From: Chondrus crispus
Lineage: Eukaryota > Rhodophyta > Florideophyceae > Gigartinales > Gigartinaceae
Reading direction: 5' to 3'
Length of the DNA: 64,000 nt
NCBI RefSeq assembly: GCF_000350225.1
Contig: NW_005179047.1
Span: 32,115 to 96,114 of the forward strand
Shown: one piece after another, positions 1-10,202 of the stretch
Layout: every line of letters begins with the position of its first letter
Numbering within the stretch: the first letter of the stretch is position 1
Notes under the pieces: generated by a model
What the model was told of the DNA's origin: nothing
The model's input: the letters and a program-made list of their open reading frames with translations, nothing else
Databases searched by the model: none
Translations under genes and position numbers: made by a program

Positions 1-1877
1 CACTTCACACCGCATGACCCCGCCCCGTTATCTGCAACCACATTAAGTCCTAGCTGCAATGCATGCAAAGCATACCACCCCAGCCGGCCCGCCCGCTTCC
101 AATTTAATCCCAGTTCCGCCACCGCATTGCTATCCCTCATTTCGGTGTCTCCTTGTGAGCATCCCGCTGCTCCCGGTAGGACCACCCGATCATTCTATAG
201 TGCCGCTCTGCCGTTTTGCACATCCAATCGCAGGCGCTCGTACGGCCTCACTCGAAATATCTCTCCAAAAGTTTTCGCTTTTCAGCAATTCTGCACGGGA
301 AGAAGCCGTGGTGTTGTCCTCCTTTGGAGCCTGGGCCGGCTCACGCCCCGCGGTCCGCCCAGCGGTTCAAAATCATGCCTCCGGTGCTTCTTACAGGCCA
401 ACTGAGTGAATTGCTATCGCACCGCATGGATTTACAACAACACCGCCTCGTACATGGCTGTATTGCCTTCGTTAGTTTTATTTAGCACTGGCACAGGCTT
501 CCCTTGTGTAACGAAGTCCGTAGTGTAGTGAACCGTGAGGCCGTCGGGGGAGTCGCCGTCCCCCGGCGGCTCTCAGATGACCGTATTTATAGTCAATAAA
601 TGGGGGCACTTATGATACCACTACACGTAGCACCTCACATATCACGCCAAGAACAGCTCTGTCTGGCGCGTGCACCTGTGGACAACGCCAAGGCTACCAT
701 TCATACAGTACATCCTATCTTTCAGCATGCGCTACTGCCGAGCCAGATTATTTTTATCCAGCTTGCCGATTTATAGAAATAGGACTGTCGCAATGAAATA
801 CGAGCTATCCTCAACGACGCTTCCGAATTACTGTTGCGTTTTCGTTGCTGCCACATTTTTCACATTTTGTCACTGCTGAAACGCGAACTACAGTAGTCAA
901 GAGCTTGTTGACAAGCTAATGACATCATTAAAAAGACAGATGCAGAGTATGTACCAGACACGCTGCTGACTCCTTATGGCCCTCCCGAACATACAAAAAA
1001 GAATAGGAGTCGTGTGATTGACGACATGCTGTGCCCTTCGCTTACCCGTCGCTTCCTCACATATTCTCAGAAACAAATCACGCTCTCGATACGTGCCACA
1101 CGACTATGTACAGACGGAGGCCGCTTTGCAAATAGGGGTACAATACCGCAATGCCATACTGAAGCTTCAATATGCTTCGCTTCGCGGGCACATACAAACA
1201 CAATGTCCTGCACGAATCACTTATCGTTATTGCTGTTTTGTCTCGCAGAAAGCAGCGCTCTATCAGGTTGTGTTGCGTCCTCCTCTTGACAAATCCCTTC
1301 GCGCAAGGGTCTCTCTTGTTTTGAGAACACTTGTACTGTACGGACCATCAGGACAGCACCCTCTCTCGTATAGACATGTTCGTACTTTCTGGCAAAGGTT
1401 TAACCATAAACCGCAGTGGTCTCAACAGAGGCGCTTGCGCTTGTCAGAAATAAATATGAGGAACTCTTCAGCAATTGGTTGCTGAAGAGTTACAAGGAAA
1501 TTTATAAACTCACGAAAATTTTCCTCATACGTAAACGCACCCTGAAGTTGTCAAGTTTTCCCTTACCCCCTCCCTCCCTTTATCTTTCTATCCCCCTTCT
1601 GCCCTTAATAAGGGGCAGTACCCTCCGCCGTCCCTATGGGTGCAGGTGTACACGTAAACACATGTACACGTACATGTAATGACACGCACGCTAGCCTCAG
1701 AGCCCGTCCCCACACAGCATATCACATCGGTTGCAATCGAACGGAGCTTTCTAATTGGTCGATGCAGATATAAATATTAGAGAATTTTTCCTACGTACCC
1801 CTTTTATTTTGTCTTGCGTACCCCTTTCTTCACCTCACTTCCGACGGACTTTCCGATTGAGGTACAGTGTCGCCTCT
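1..1877. other. Left flank, no gene recognised
   Basis: Open frames here are short, overlap one another on the same strand, and show no recognisable domain. The sequence has scattered simple-sequence and palindromic words, for example a GC-rich inverted repeat near 540-572 and a CACGTG-rich patch near 1640-1680. I see nothing in it that supports a gene. It is the DNA into which the piggyBac-like element at 1.88 kb inserted. Confidence 0.5.
1462..1491. repeat. Perfect 13-bp hairpin
   Basis: AACTCTTCAGCAA, a 4-base TTGG loop, then the exact reverse complement TTGCTGAAGAGTT. It is isolated, with no T-tract or gene next to it. It could be a footprint of a small inverted-repeat element or a fold-back RNA. 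No function can be assigned. Confidence 0.6.
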
Positions 1878-1881
1878 ATAT

Positions 1882-2311
1882 CCCTAGCATTCAATTTAAG
1901 GATCAGTATACTGATCCATAAATTTAAAATGCGCACTAGTTCGTCAATAATTCCTTGCACGAAATACCCTTGAACTGTGTTGTAGTTCGCGAGCAGTATA
2001 AACATCTGCAAAAGAGTTTGAGAAAAACAGAGCAGATGGTCCAGGGCTATAGGCAGCCCGAAAGGGACTGTTCCGGGAGCCGAAAATACCCCCTTTTCGG
2101 CTATGGATCAGTATACTGATCCATAGCAAGGTGGTTTTTGCGCAAAGAAGTGCACTGTATGGCTGCTTTATAGTGCTGCGCTTGGTCCGCGTTCGACCCT
2201 GAGGCTCTTGGCAATGCATTGCCAACGACCTATGAAACAGGTCTTAAACCACAAACACGTCACGTAATCTGCGACGGACACAAGGTGGGGTAGTGTACTA
2301 CATGTAGTACA
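1882..2311. repeat. Left end of the piggyBac-like element: TIR plus four perfect 18-bp palindromes
   Basis: The terminal repeat CCCTAGCAT (1882-1890) is followed by GGATCAGTATACTGATCC at 1900-1917 and again at 2105-2122. The second copy extends to a 26-bp palindrome, 2101-2126. Two different perfect palindromes follow, TTGGCAATGCATTGCCAA (2208-2225) and TGTACTACATGTAGTACA (2294-2311). Each core is 18 bp. Such paired subterminal sites are typical of transposase binding or end-pairing sites. That role is inferred. Confidence 0.7.
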
Positions 2312-2694
2312 GTCAGCCAGCACTGTTTAAAGTGCTAGAACATTTCATTTATCAGGGAGGTTTACATAAGTCCTTAATAGACATAGGTTTAAGACTTGCG
2401 ACCTCAGACAAAGTGTAAGACTTGTGCAGACCACGATGGGAATAGAACAACGGCAATAACAAAGCTCATGCGTTTCGAATCTGTAACCGCTCCTGGGGTT
2501 TCCGTCTCGGTGTTGACGCATATGCGTTTCTCTGTAATCGGTGAAGATTGATTGTAGTATAGACAGGCTGTCATTTACAGCCGACCGCGAGGCGGTTGTC
2601 TAATCTAGACTTAAGGGGCGGCGCTTCCGCCCCTCTACAATAAACCGGTTATCGGATTCGATCATCGACAAGACAAGCCTAAGATTCAGGGTTG

Positions 2695-4227
2695 TCACAG
2701 AATCGAAGCTCTTCGCGCTCGCTTTCGAGGCCTCACCACTGGTGTCACAATAGGTTCCTCATCGGTTTGACTGTCAGGGGCGCCCCGAGTGAAACCTGGA
2801 TGAGTTTTAGGGGCTTTAGGGGCGGGCGTTTCGCATGCTTCTAAACTAGCTTTAGAATGCCAAAGTTCCCAGCAGCTTTTCCGTAATCCAGAGTAGATGC
2901 GAACACATAGGTGTACGTGGCAAAGGTTACACTTAAATGAAGATCGGTGTCCACGAAAAGAGGTTGTTGCCTGAGAGCTTGCCGCTTCGGTCAAATCTGA
3001 AGCATGAGATGTGTTGTTAATGCCACAAAGTGAACAATATAAATGTTCGCGAACCTGTTTCTGTTTGTGCATAGAACCCATCCTAAGCTTGATATCGTCT
3101 TGCCCATTAAAGAAAATCAACCGCCGCCTCTTTCTTGACTTAGCTAGTGAGCTCAGCCGTGACACATTAGCTTTGGTAATGCTCCCTTTAGGTGAGTTCA
3201 TCACGTCTGGAACTGCTGACGCGACCTGCAATCTATCACCACGTTGAAGAAGCTCGCCTGATACATCGTAGATAAAGTCAGCAAGAGACTGGACAGAGTT
3301 GAGGGAGTCTCTAAATCTCTTCATGCGACCAAAAACGTCTCGCGACTCCAGAAGATGAGCCTTGCACTGCAGTCGGTATGACGTAAATGCATTCACGGCT
3401 AGGGTTTTAAGCGTTTGAATAACCAGCTTCTGTTCCCAGCGGAGAGATGATGTCGAGGAGCGCATAATGGCGCGCGCTTGGGCCGTTCCATCGACACCCC
3501 CCTTAGTCTTGGAATACAGACTTTGTATTCCGTGCTTGAAAACTTTGATAGGAGGCATCGGCCCTCTCTCTTTTATATCTTCGTTTATGACCTTCCAGAA
3601 TGAAAGTGTGTCCTCTAATAGACGTTTTGTCTGAGCATCCGCAAAATTTGGAGGGACCAGATCGCCATCAGAAGGTCCATGAGCCCAGCTGGCCAGAGCT
3701 CTTGCCTTTGGTGCAAGGGCCATCTCCAACGCACTTAACACGTGCTCCGGCGCCCGCACGATGACTACGTATAAAAGACCAGTCTCAGACGCTGATACAT
3801 ACACTGCAAGACAAACACGTAGCACTAGTATTTGTTGTATACCTTGGCCCATGTGATTCTCAGGCATGTACTGACGAAAGGTTGCGTCGCCAACCTCGCA
3901 CGTAAAGGGATCTGCTGATGCAATCCCCATCGCCCGGTCCAGAGAGCTGGAGGCAACACTTGACTTGATTTCAACACTGGCCAAGATGCACCCTAATGCG
4001 TTGCTCTCTGTTAATCCATCCAGTCCCAGCACTATGTGGTCAATTATTGCGACTCCGTCCGCAGAGCACGCAAGCCATGACTCCTCCTTACGCGCTACCA
4101 TTCCAAGTTCGAATAAACCCTTTACAAAAGGCTTTGCCTCCAGCGCTAAGAAAGCAGCCTTCTCGTTTGCAGTTCCCCGCATCATCGCCTCAGTCGATCG
4201 CGATCCACTAAACCACGATTCGGTGCA
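2695..4227 (-). pseudogene. YqaJ-type nuclease region plus piggyBac-like C-terminal cysteine ribbon
   Basis: The 496-residue frame reads on from the upstream frame after a single TAA at 4228-4230, in the same phase. Early residues show RGTANE, then SADG, then VEIKSS about 40 residues later. This is the acidic/lysine layout of YqaJ/lambda-exonuclease PD-(D/E)XK nucleases (R..E, S-D-G, E-I-K). The domain's usual N-terminal R-x-R-x-T-G/S-T motif lies just before the TAA (RQFRVTGT), so the stop cuts the nuclease domain. Near the C-terminus CSLC, then CNLC-x4-C and a final C...H pair resemble the cysteine-rich tail of piggyBac transposases that recognises the element's ends. A basic tail (RPRKRARR) may be a nuclear localisation signal. 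The nuclease call rests on motif spacing only. Confidence 0.6.
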
Positions 4228-5301
4228 TTAGCGGAGCAACTGTTGGGGTTGCGGGGCTTCTGTAGTACAAACGGCGAGCCCAAGAAGCTGCCGCACGGCA
4301 CTGTCTGACATTATAAATCGACCAGCAAGCGTTCCTGTCACTCTAAACTGCCTCATGACGAACCAATCCGCGCAACGTTGTCCGATCGTTAGAATCTGGC
4401 AATGCTTCATGACCTCCCTTGCAACAGCGCTCTTGGTTGAGGAGTCATTCTCAAGAGGCCATGTCCGTGGTGAGATTCTGTAGGCCCACGCTCCGAAAAG
4501 GAGCGACCCGCAGGCCTCCGGCCGTGGTGACGCAACCCATGTGGCTATTGACTTAGCCATAGATGAAGGCAGGTTGTGAGCAAAGCGCAGAACTTTGCTA
4601 AACTTAGTTGTGCCTCTTTTTCTAATAGCCACAGCTGAAACCCTCTGCCTGGCCGGTGCGTCTGGTCCTGTGGCCTTGAGAAGCTTAGTGGCGCAGAACG
4701 CTGCAGGGGCCTGGTCTACAGAGTCGTCAATTATAAAGCTCCTCGGCCGGTCAGATGTGAAGTTGCCGGTTGCAATTCGGGTATCGTTTTGCTGTACTCC
4801 ATCTACTGGTACATCTTCATCAACTTCTAACTCCCCGCCATCACCGTCCACATCATCCCCCCCAATATCGCCCCCCTCGTCCTCCTCCTTATCAAAACGC
4901 CCAATCTGCAGGAAAGACTTACCGACAAAAGGGTGACAGTGCAGGAGGTGCTCCGGCATTACGAAGAGAGACCCAATTTCATGCGCGAGCAAACTACGAA
5001 GCAGCGACAACTTTCCATAGCCTCTGTCGGCTGTCACAATTACCCCATGGTGACTGTGAGATCCCCGGTCTTTAAGAACCATCGACAGCAGCTCATCCAC
5101 ACTAGAAGTCTGCGATTGGCCCCGGCGGCGCAATCGTACAAATAGCGTTAGCCGCGAGAAGGGATCAGCCAGAGCGTCAGCGCAGTGTCCCTCTTTGTCA
5201 GCCTTGCGGCTAGATATTGTTTTGACCTGATTATCGCTCGCCCTTGTCCCGTACAAGTCATCGTCGAGCGTTAAGGTTGTGTAAGGCGAGGTAAAAACAT
5301 T
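4228..5301 (-). pseudogene. piggyBac-like transposase, central catalytic region
   Basis: The frame is open from about 5301. It begins with LTLDDDLYG, which resembles the first acidic catalytic motif of piggyBac transposases. An ATG-independent start suggests it is a continuation, not a separate gene. A second motif, VTADRGYGKLSLLRSLL, matches the D-x-x-Y/F-[ST]-x-x-LL block around the second Asp. A long acidic low-complexity stretch follows (encoded around 4800-4900), then IIDDSVDQ, a possible third acidic site. The C-terminal 50 residues start the YqaJ-like domain that continues beyond the TAA at 4228. Relative to the upstream frame the reading phase moves by -1 within 5271-5301, at a T-rich stretch. 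This could be an indel, an unseen intron, or recoding. Confidence 0.6.
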
Positions 5302-6014
5302 CTACTTGACAGTTGAAATGCAGCCTGTTCAAACCCACTCAGTTGCACTGTTTGGTCCCTCTGGGAGTTCCAAGAGCTCTCTCCCGTGGTACCCCGGCCC
5401 ATCACAGAGTATGCCTTGATGTTGTTAACAATTATACGTATTCTCTCCAAAGAAAGGTGCGTCTTAACCAAACAGTTCAAGATTTCAATGGACTTCTGTA
5501 GACTAAGCCCTGTTGTATGCGACAGCAGCACCACGGAAAGAAACCGGTACATGTCCCATAGATTAAGTCTTTCAACTGGGACATCATGAAGTACAATGTG
5601 TTCATTAGTCCATTCCATGCATTTGTTTAGTACGTCGTCAACAAATAAAGTGACAAAGCTTCCTCTGCTTGCCGTCAAAATCTCGTACAAGCCTTGCCTC
5701 CGCATCTTCGCGATTGCAGACGTCCAAAACAACATCGCCCGCTCCCCAACCACTTCCTCCGCGAAGAAGCCCTCGAGAACGACACCCAGGGCCGCACCTT
5801 GACTACTTATCCGCCAGCCCTGCACAGCCGCTGACTTCCCACGCGAGCTCTGCGCTGCCCCGCGAACTCCTCCCCTTCCGCGCCCTCGACCTCTTCCACG
5901 GGCTCGGCCCCTCCCACGGCCGTGAGCCCTCTCGCTGCGAACCCTGTTGTCGCCTTCGGGCTGCGGTGATGCAGGAAGAACGGTTGACATGGTAGTCCTA
6001 AGCCTCTTGTGCAA
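5271..6014 (-). CDS. piggyBac-like transposase, N-terminal part
   Basis: The 247-residue frame opens with a basic, Gly/Arg-repeat tail (GRGRGRARGRG type, about residues 28-50) that could bind nucleic acid. A region then matches the start of the piggyBac DDE domain: F-V-D-D-V-L-N-K-C at about residue 125, W-T-N-E, and LNLWDMYRFLSVVLLSH, which corresponds to the W-x-x-L-T-x-E-E-L-x-x-F-L-G-I block. A segment resembling the usual i-x-x-x-m-x-x-x-R-f-x-x-I helix follows. The frame ends at 5271, just where the next frame starts its first catalytic motif, so the two are probably parts of one transposase. The start near 6014 is the first ATG after a non-coding leader, but upstream exons cannot be excluded. 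Confidence 0.55.
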   Translation of the reverse strand: MHKRLRTTMSTVLPASPQPEGDNRVRSERAHGRGRGRARGRGRGRGRGGVRGAAQSSRGKSAAVQGWRISSQGAALGVVLEGFFAEEVVGERAMLFWTSAIAKMRRQGLYEILTASRGSFVTLFVDDVLNKCMEWTNEHIVLHDVPVERLNLWDMYRFLSVVLLSHTTGLSLQKSIEILNCLVKTHLSLERIRIIVNNIKAYSVMGRGTTGESSWNSQRDQTVQLSGFEQAAFQLSSRMFLPRLTQP

Positions 6015-6172
6015 GGAAGTGGGCGTCCTGTTGCTTCCACTTTGCCGTTTTTGATTTTTGAAAACTTGAATGATTCGGGGTAATGAGCTCTTTCGGTCGA
6101 CACCGGCTTTGACCTATGAAGCAGACTGTAAGGGACCCTTATGGGGTGCTCAAAACACTCCTCAAGTCGGGT

Positions 6173-6267
6173 CTACGGATCAGTATACTGATCCATAGGC
6201 CAAAATCTGGGAAACCCAAAAATTGCTGAAGGATCAGTATACTGATCCATAGAGATGCTAGGGATAT
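6173..6267. repeat. Right end of the piggyBac-like element: two palindromes, TIR and TSD
   Basis: GGATCAGTATACTGATCC occurs at 6177-6194 and 6231-6248. The TIR ATGCTAGGG follows at 6255-6263 and the flanking ATAT at 6264-6267. The last palindrome lies 6 bp from the TIR here and 9 bp from it at the left end, so the terminal organisation is mirrored. Confidence 0.7.
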
Positions 6268-6578
6268 AAGAATGACTCTTTATCCAATAACCCCTTCAAT
6301 ATCATCACAATTGGTCCACGTGCCCCTTTTTGAGCCCCAATGAGCACTTTCATGCTAACGACTATAGAATATCTTCCCCGGCCACGGTCAGACTTGTTTT
6401 ACTCATATAAAGCTCAAATTATGAGACATGCACATCACACATAAGAATACTGCAAACAAAGGCCAGCCCTAATGATAACATAGCGGCGAAAAGTACACCA
6501 TGTGCAGTCCCTCAGCGCTGTCGGCGATCGACGCCGGCGACGAACTCCATCCCTCGTCACCATTGATCCCAGTACGCA

Positions 6579-7892
6579 ATGACCCGGTCCAGGATCACTC
6601 TCACGCTCGGACAGAAGAGGCGCCTCATCAACAAACATGAGGAGCAGAAACAAGACGGTTGTCGCTTAAGGCAGCAAGAGCTATCCCTCTGGGCTACAGA
6701 GACCTTTAAGCTTCCGTTAAAAGTCTCACAATCGACTATCTCTAAAGTGCTCACGACGCGGGAGGCTTTGCAACGTTCTGGGATGCCAGAAGCTTCGAAG
6801 AGAACCGCAACTATTCTTTGCCAGTGTGTCAAGGACGCGCTTTCTCGCTGGGTGAACGACTGTGCCGCACCGCGCATCAGTACCAGCGACGATCTTATAA
6901 AGGCGAAAGGGCGTCGGCTCTGAGAATGTGTCAATCAAGAGCTCCCTCTGTCTGACAAGGTACGCCTCAAGTTCTCGAACGGATGGATTCATCGTTTCAA
7001 GAAACGAAACGGATTTCGACGTTGGCGCCAACATGGAAAAAGCGGAGATGCTTATATGGCGGCTGTTGCCAGTAATCTTCCACGCTTACAAGATAAACTG
7101 CATCAGTACAACTCCTATGACATATTTATTGCCGAGTTCGGCTTACAGTATCGCATGGCGCCCGATGCTACCATTGCCGCTGAGCAACTGAGGGAGCGAA
7201 AGAAGGACAAAGCGGGGTTGACGGCTCTCGCATGCTTTAATGCCACCGGAACTGAACGTTTGCCTCTTCGAATCATCGGGCGTTCTCGCCGACCACGAGC
7301 GTTCCGAAACAAGTCTGGAGAAGAGCTTTGTCATGACTATAGATGGAATTTGACAGCGTGAATGACATCACATTTATTCTTTGAGTGGCTTCGTACGTTT
7401 TGACGCTATGATCTGCAAAACACCAGGCAGAAAGGTTTGTTTACTTGTGGATAACTGCAGCGCTCATGGAACAAAATACACGCTTCCTACCCTTGATCAT
7501 ACCGAACTCCTCTTTTTACACCAAATCCAACATCAGTCCTCCAGCCTCTTGACGCGGGCATAATCAAATCTCTAAAGGCCCGATATAGAAAGCGGCAGCT
7601 GCGACGTGCGCTGGATCTTGAGGAAATTGGGCACAAGGACATATATAAGGTGGATCAACTGTTAGGCATGAACTGGATTCAAGAGGAATGGGTCGCAATT
7701 CCGAACTCTATTATTCAGAACTGCTGTCGTCATACAAAGATTTTGCGGGAGGGATCATTCACTGTGTCCCGGGTGGATGGTGAGCGTGACGCTGACGAGG
7801 AAAGATTTTTATTAGAGATAATGCTTAACGATGCTGTGCCGGAAGAGAAAAGGATGTCATTGGCATTTGTGCTGGACCACCCCTCGGAGTAA
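6579..7892 (+). pseudogene. pogo/Tigger/Tc5-like transposase (CENP-B-type HTH plus DDE), broken
   Basis: The first section (6579-6923) has a CENP-B/psq-like helix-turn-helix, with LTLGQKRRLI and S-Q-S-T-I-S-K-V. After an in-frame TGA at 6921 the same frame continues with FSNGWIHRFKKRNGF, the signature of the second HTH_Tnp_Tc5 domain. The DDE domain follows: EFGLQYRMAPD (about 7132-7170), a KDKAGLT-x-L-A-C-F-N-A-T-G block, then in a shifted frame LLVDNCSAHG (about 7441-7475) with the second Asp, and later the LDAGIIKSLKARYRKR block with the third. The acidic residue expected just before EFGLQ (family D-E-x-G) is missing, because the codon order is I-A-E-F-G. Frameshifts occur around 7361-7381 and 7540. 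It is a dead transposase. Confidence 0.8.
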
Positions 7893-8442
7893 GATACTGA
7901 AGAAAACGTGGACGACGCGACGTTGCTGCAGTCTGGGCGTGCGACACACGTCGCGTCGGACTGCCTGGACGACAACGATGAGGAGTTTTCCTGCCTTCGG
8001 TGAGAGAGCAGTGCAAAATCGTGTCCCTTGTGAAGTTGATTCTTGAGAAACGAGGCGTATGCTGCGCAACAAACTGTCGCACGTTGAGCAGAGTGCAATG
8101 TGCCCTGCGCTCTGAGGGGGTCCAATCCATGGTTCAGACCGACATATCCTCTTTTTCACTCATAAAAACTGATCGGGGGGTCTTAGACAATAGCCCTGAG
8201 ATCGAATTCCCCCGCTCCAGCAATATTGGTCCCTTCCACCGACTGTATTCTTATATAGAGGCGACACTGTACACAGCGTCTGGGCTTCGCAAGTCGTAGC
8301 GTAGTGCCAACTTGACCACATGCGGCGCAACACGAATTTCATTGAGGCGCTGCGACCCCAATTTTCACAAGCCGTTGTTTGCCCTGCGGTCTGATTGAGC
8401 GTTCACGATGTATTAGTACTCCTGAGGGGGCACTGTACAGTA

Positions 8443-10009
8443 CACGAAATCAAATATAGGCCCCCCCCCTCCTCGCCGTTTATGGGCTTTCCTCATAACC
8501 AAGTCAAACGATCGGCACCTTGCTGGATTCCTCCGTACGCGACCAGCAAGGATCCAGGCATTACAAATACAGTACATCAAATGCCAGCACGTGGCATAAA
8601 GAAACCCAAATGAAATAAAATATAGACCACGAAACAGTAATCAGACCACAAACTTCGGACGACATTCACAACTCGGATCAGCTTTTAATAATCCGTTTTC
8701 TTACCCCCTCTCTCTAAGACCTGCGTAAGCCGCTTCGGGATGGATTTATACAGCTTATTTAAGTACTCGACAAGGATTTTTCCCCACTCCTCTTGAACAC
8801 ACACTCCATCAGATCCTCTAAACGTTCAAAATACCGTCCATTCTTGTACACTGCTCTGGATAGAATGCCCCAAAGGCTCTCAATAATGTTTGGATCCGGT
8901 GACTTCGCCGGCCACCGCATGACGTCCATACTTCTATCCGCCAGCCATTTTCTTGTGTACCGTGATGTGTGCACGACGCCATTATCTTACTGAAAAGTGA
9001 ACGTTTCTGCGAGCGTTGTGGCCGCAAAGTCAAGTGGACCCGTCTATAAAGTTTCGCAGTACCCTTTAGAGTCTTGATTGCCCTTGATACCAATAAGGTC
9101 TGACAATCCATTGTAGGACATTGCACCCCAAACCATTAAAGACTTTCCCCATGCTGCCTTTTCGAAAAGATGCGCTCTTCCCTCCTTAAACCGTACCAAT
9201 AGTACGCAAAGCCATCGGGGCCGTCTAGATTAAATTTTTCTCGTCCGAAAAAGTGTTCTCTTCCATTTCCTTGGTTCCCACGCGACGTAGTCTCGAGCAA
9301 ATTCTCAGCGCCCGAGGCGGTGCCTTTCAATAAGGTACGGTGCGGTAATCATCTTTTTGGACGCAAGCGGCGGTCTCTCCTTGAGAATCTGTTGGACGCG
9401 GCGGACAGTGACCGGCAGATTAAGAACCATTTTTATTTCAGAAGCATGCATATCGCCCTGACAAGCCTCCCTCACAGCGCCCGTCGTTGTGTGGAACTCA
9501 GTTTCGAAGTAGTGGCCCTTTTCTCCGCGCCCTTGAGTCGATTGCGGTTCTTGATAAATCTCTGGACAGCACAGCGACTTCTATTAAGATACAATCTATC
9601 TCCCTTTGGCGTCTTCCCTCATTAAACGAACCCATGATTGTCCCCTTCTCGAATTCTGTCAAACGGGGCTTGGCAACCATTTTGTCAACACGAACAGGTT
9701 GAAATTGGGCATCAGCAGTGCGGTGTACGGGTTTGCTACTAGTTTTGTCGATTTTGGGAAGTGGGTTTTTGTGAGGGCGGACGTTTTGCAGCTCAATCCA
9801 AAGTGGCACGATTTGAATTTTGCGGCCTATTTTTAATTTCATGCACGTTTCTTTCTGCCACGTGCTGGCATTTGATGTACTGTATTTGTAATGCCTGGAT
9901 CCTTGCTGGTCGCGTACGGAGGAATCCAGCAAGGTGCCGATCGTTTGACTGGGTTATAAGGAAAGCCCATAAACGGCGAGGAGGGGGGTGGCCTATATTT
10001 AATTTCGTG
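8443..10009 (-). mobile_element. Tc1/mariner-like element with long (~195 bp) TIRs
   Basis: The left arm, from CACGAAATCAAATATAGG at 8443 to about 8635, is repeated in inverted form at about 9826-10009 with roughly 90% identity. TA flanks both sides (8441-8442 and 10010-10011), the canonical Tc1/mariner target duplication. Total length is 1,567 bp, normal for the superfamily. The interior holds a decayed minus-strand transposase. TIRs of this length are longer than the 20-60 bp of simple mariners. The element interrupts the older pogo-like relic. Confidence 0.8.
8759..9680 (-). pseudogene. Tc1/mariner-like transposase, fragmented
   Basis: The likely start is the ATG at 9678-9680, followed by an N-terminal helix-turn-helix (RLTEFEKGTIMGSF, then RQREI). 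A middle piece in another frame (9330-9136) has REKFNLDGPDGFAYYW, the block around the first catalytic Asp in Tc1 elements. The last piece (about 8974-8759) has DNGVVHTSR just upstream across a TAA, then WLADRSMDV and WPAKSPDPNIIESLWG, the D34E/D signature block (usual form W-P-A-x-S-P-D-L-N-P-I-E-N-x-W). At least two frameshifts and an in-frame TAA directly before D-N make it inactive. The third acidic residue is retained (E of IIESLWG). Confidence 0.75.
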
Positions 10010-10202
10010 TACTGCATACGCAGGCGCCCAGAGTTTGACTTTTTTCACTTTGTGAGATCCGGCCACGGTGGCGTCCATGCTCTCTTTGATCAAAATCATT
10101 TTCGCGACGCCCTCCTCACCTCCTCACGTACTCAATCTAGCACTCCTAAGAAATGGGGCTCATAAAAAGGGGCATGTAAGGAAAATTCCAAAATAAACGG
10201 GG

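Larger units (their letters stand above)
1878..6267 (-). mobile_element. piggyBac-like DNA transposon carrying a YqaJ-type nuclease domain
   Basis: The ends are exact inverted repeats: CCCTAGCAT at 1882-1890 and ATGCTAGGG at 6255-6263. Each is directly abutted by ATAT (1878-1881 and 6264-6267), which reads as a 4-bp target duplication. piggyBac elements start CCCT and duplicate 4 bp (normally TTAA), so the architecture fits with a changed target. The 4.4 kb interior holds two long minus-strand reading frames. The first resembles the N-terminal part of piggyBac transposases. The second carries an acidic-residue core, a YqaJ-like PD-(D/E)XK region and a C-terminal cysteine ribbon. Subterminal 18-bp palindromes sit inside both ends. 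One frame change and one internal stop make this copy look inactive, unless recoding or splicing removes them. Confidence 0.75.
6318..10170 (+). mobile_element. Possible extent of a pogo/Tc5-like element, interrupted by a Tc1-like insertion
   Basis: A pogo-type transposase relic (6579-7892) lies between TGCCCCTTTTTGAGCCCCA (about 6318-6338) and an imperfect inverted copy around 10150-10170 (ATGGGGCTCATAAAAAGGGGCAT in reverse sense). The Tc1-like element at 8443-10009 sits wholly between them. The inverted ends are short, imperfect by one inserted base, and I could not find a TA duplication, so the boundaries are tentative. Confidence 0.35.

Noticed and set aside
59-1973. Several open frames of 60-155 codons on the + strand
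   Set aside because: They overlap one another in different frames, have no recognisable motifs and low-complexity composition, and fit chance expectation.
4595-5145. Plus-strand Pro/Ser-rich frames opposite the piggyBac-like gene
   Set aside because: They mirror the acidic GAT/GAC-rich repeat on the minus strand and have no independent support.
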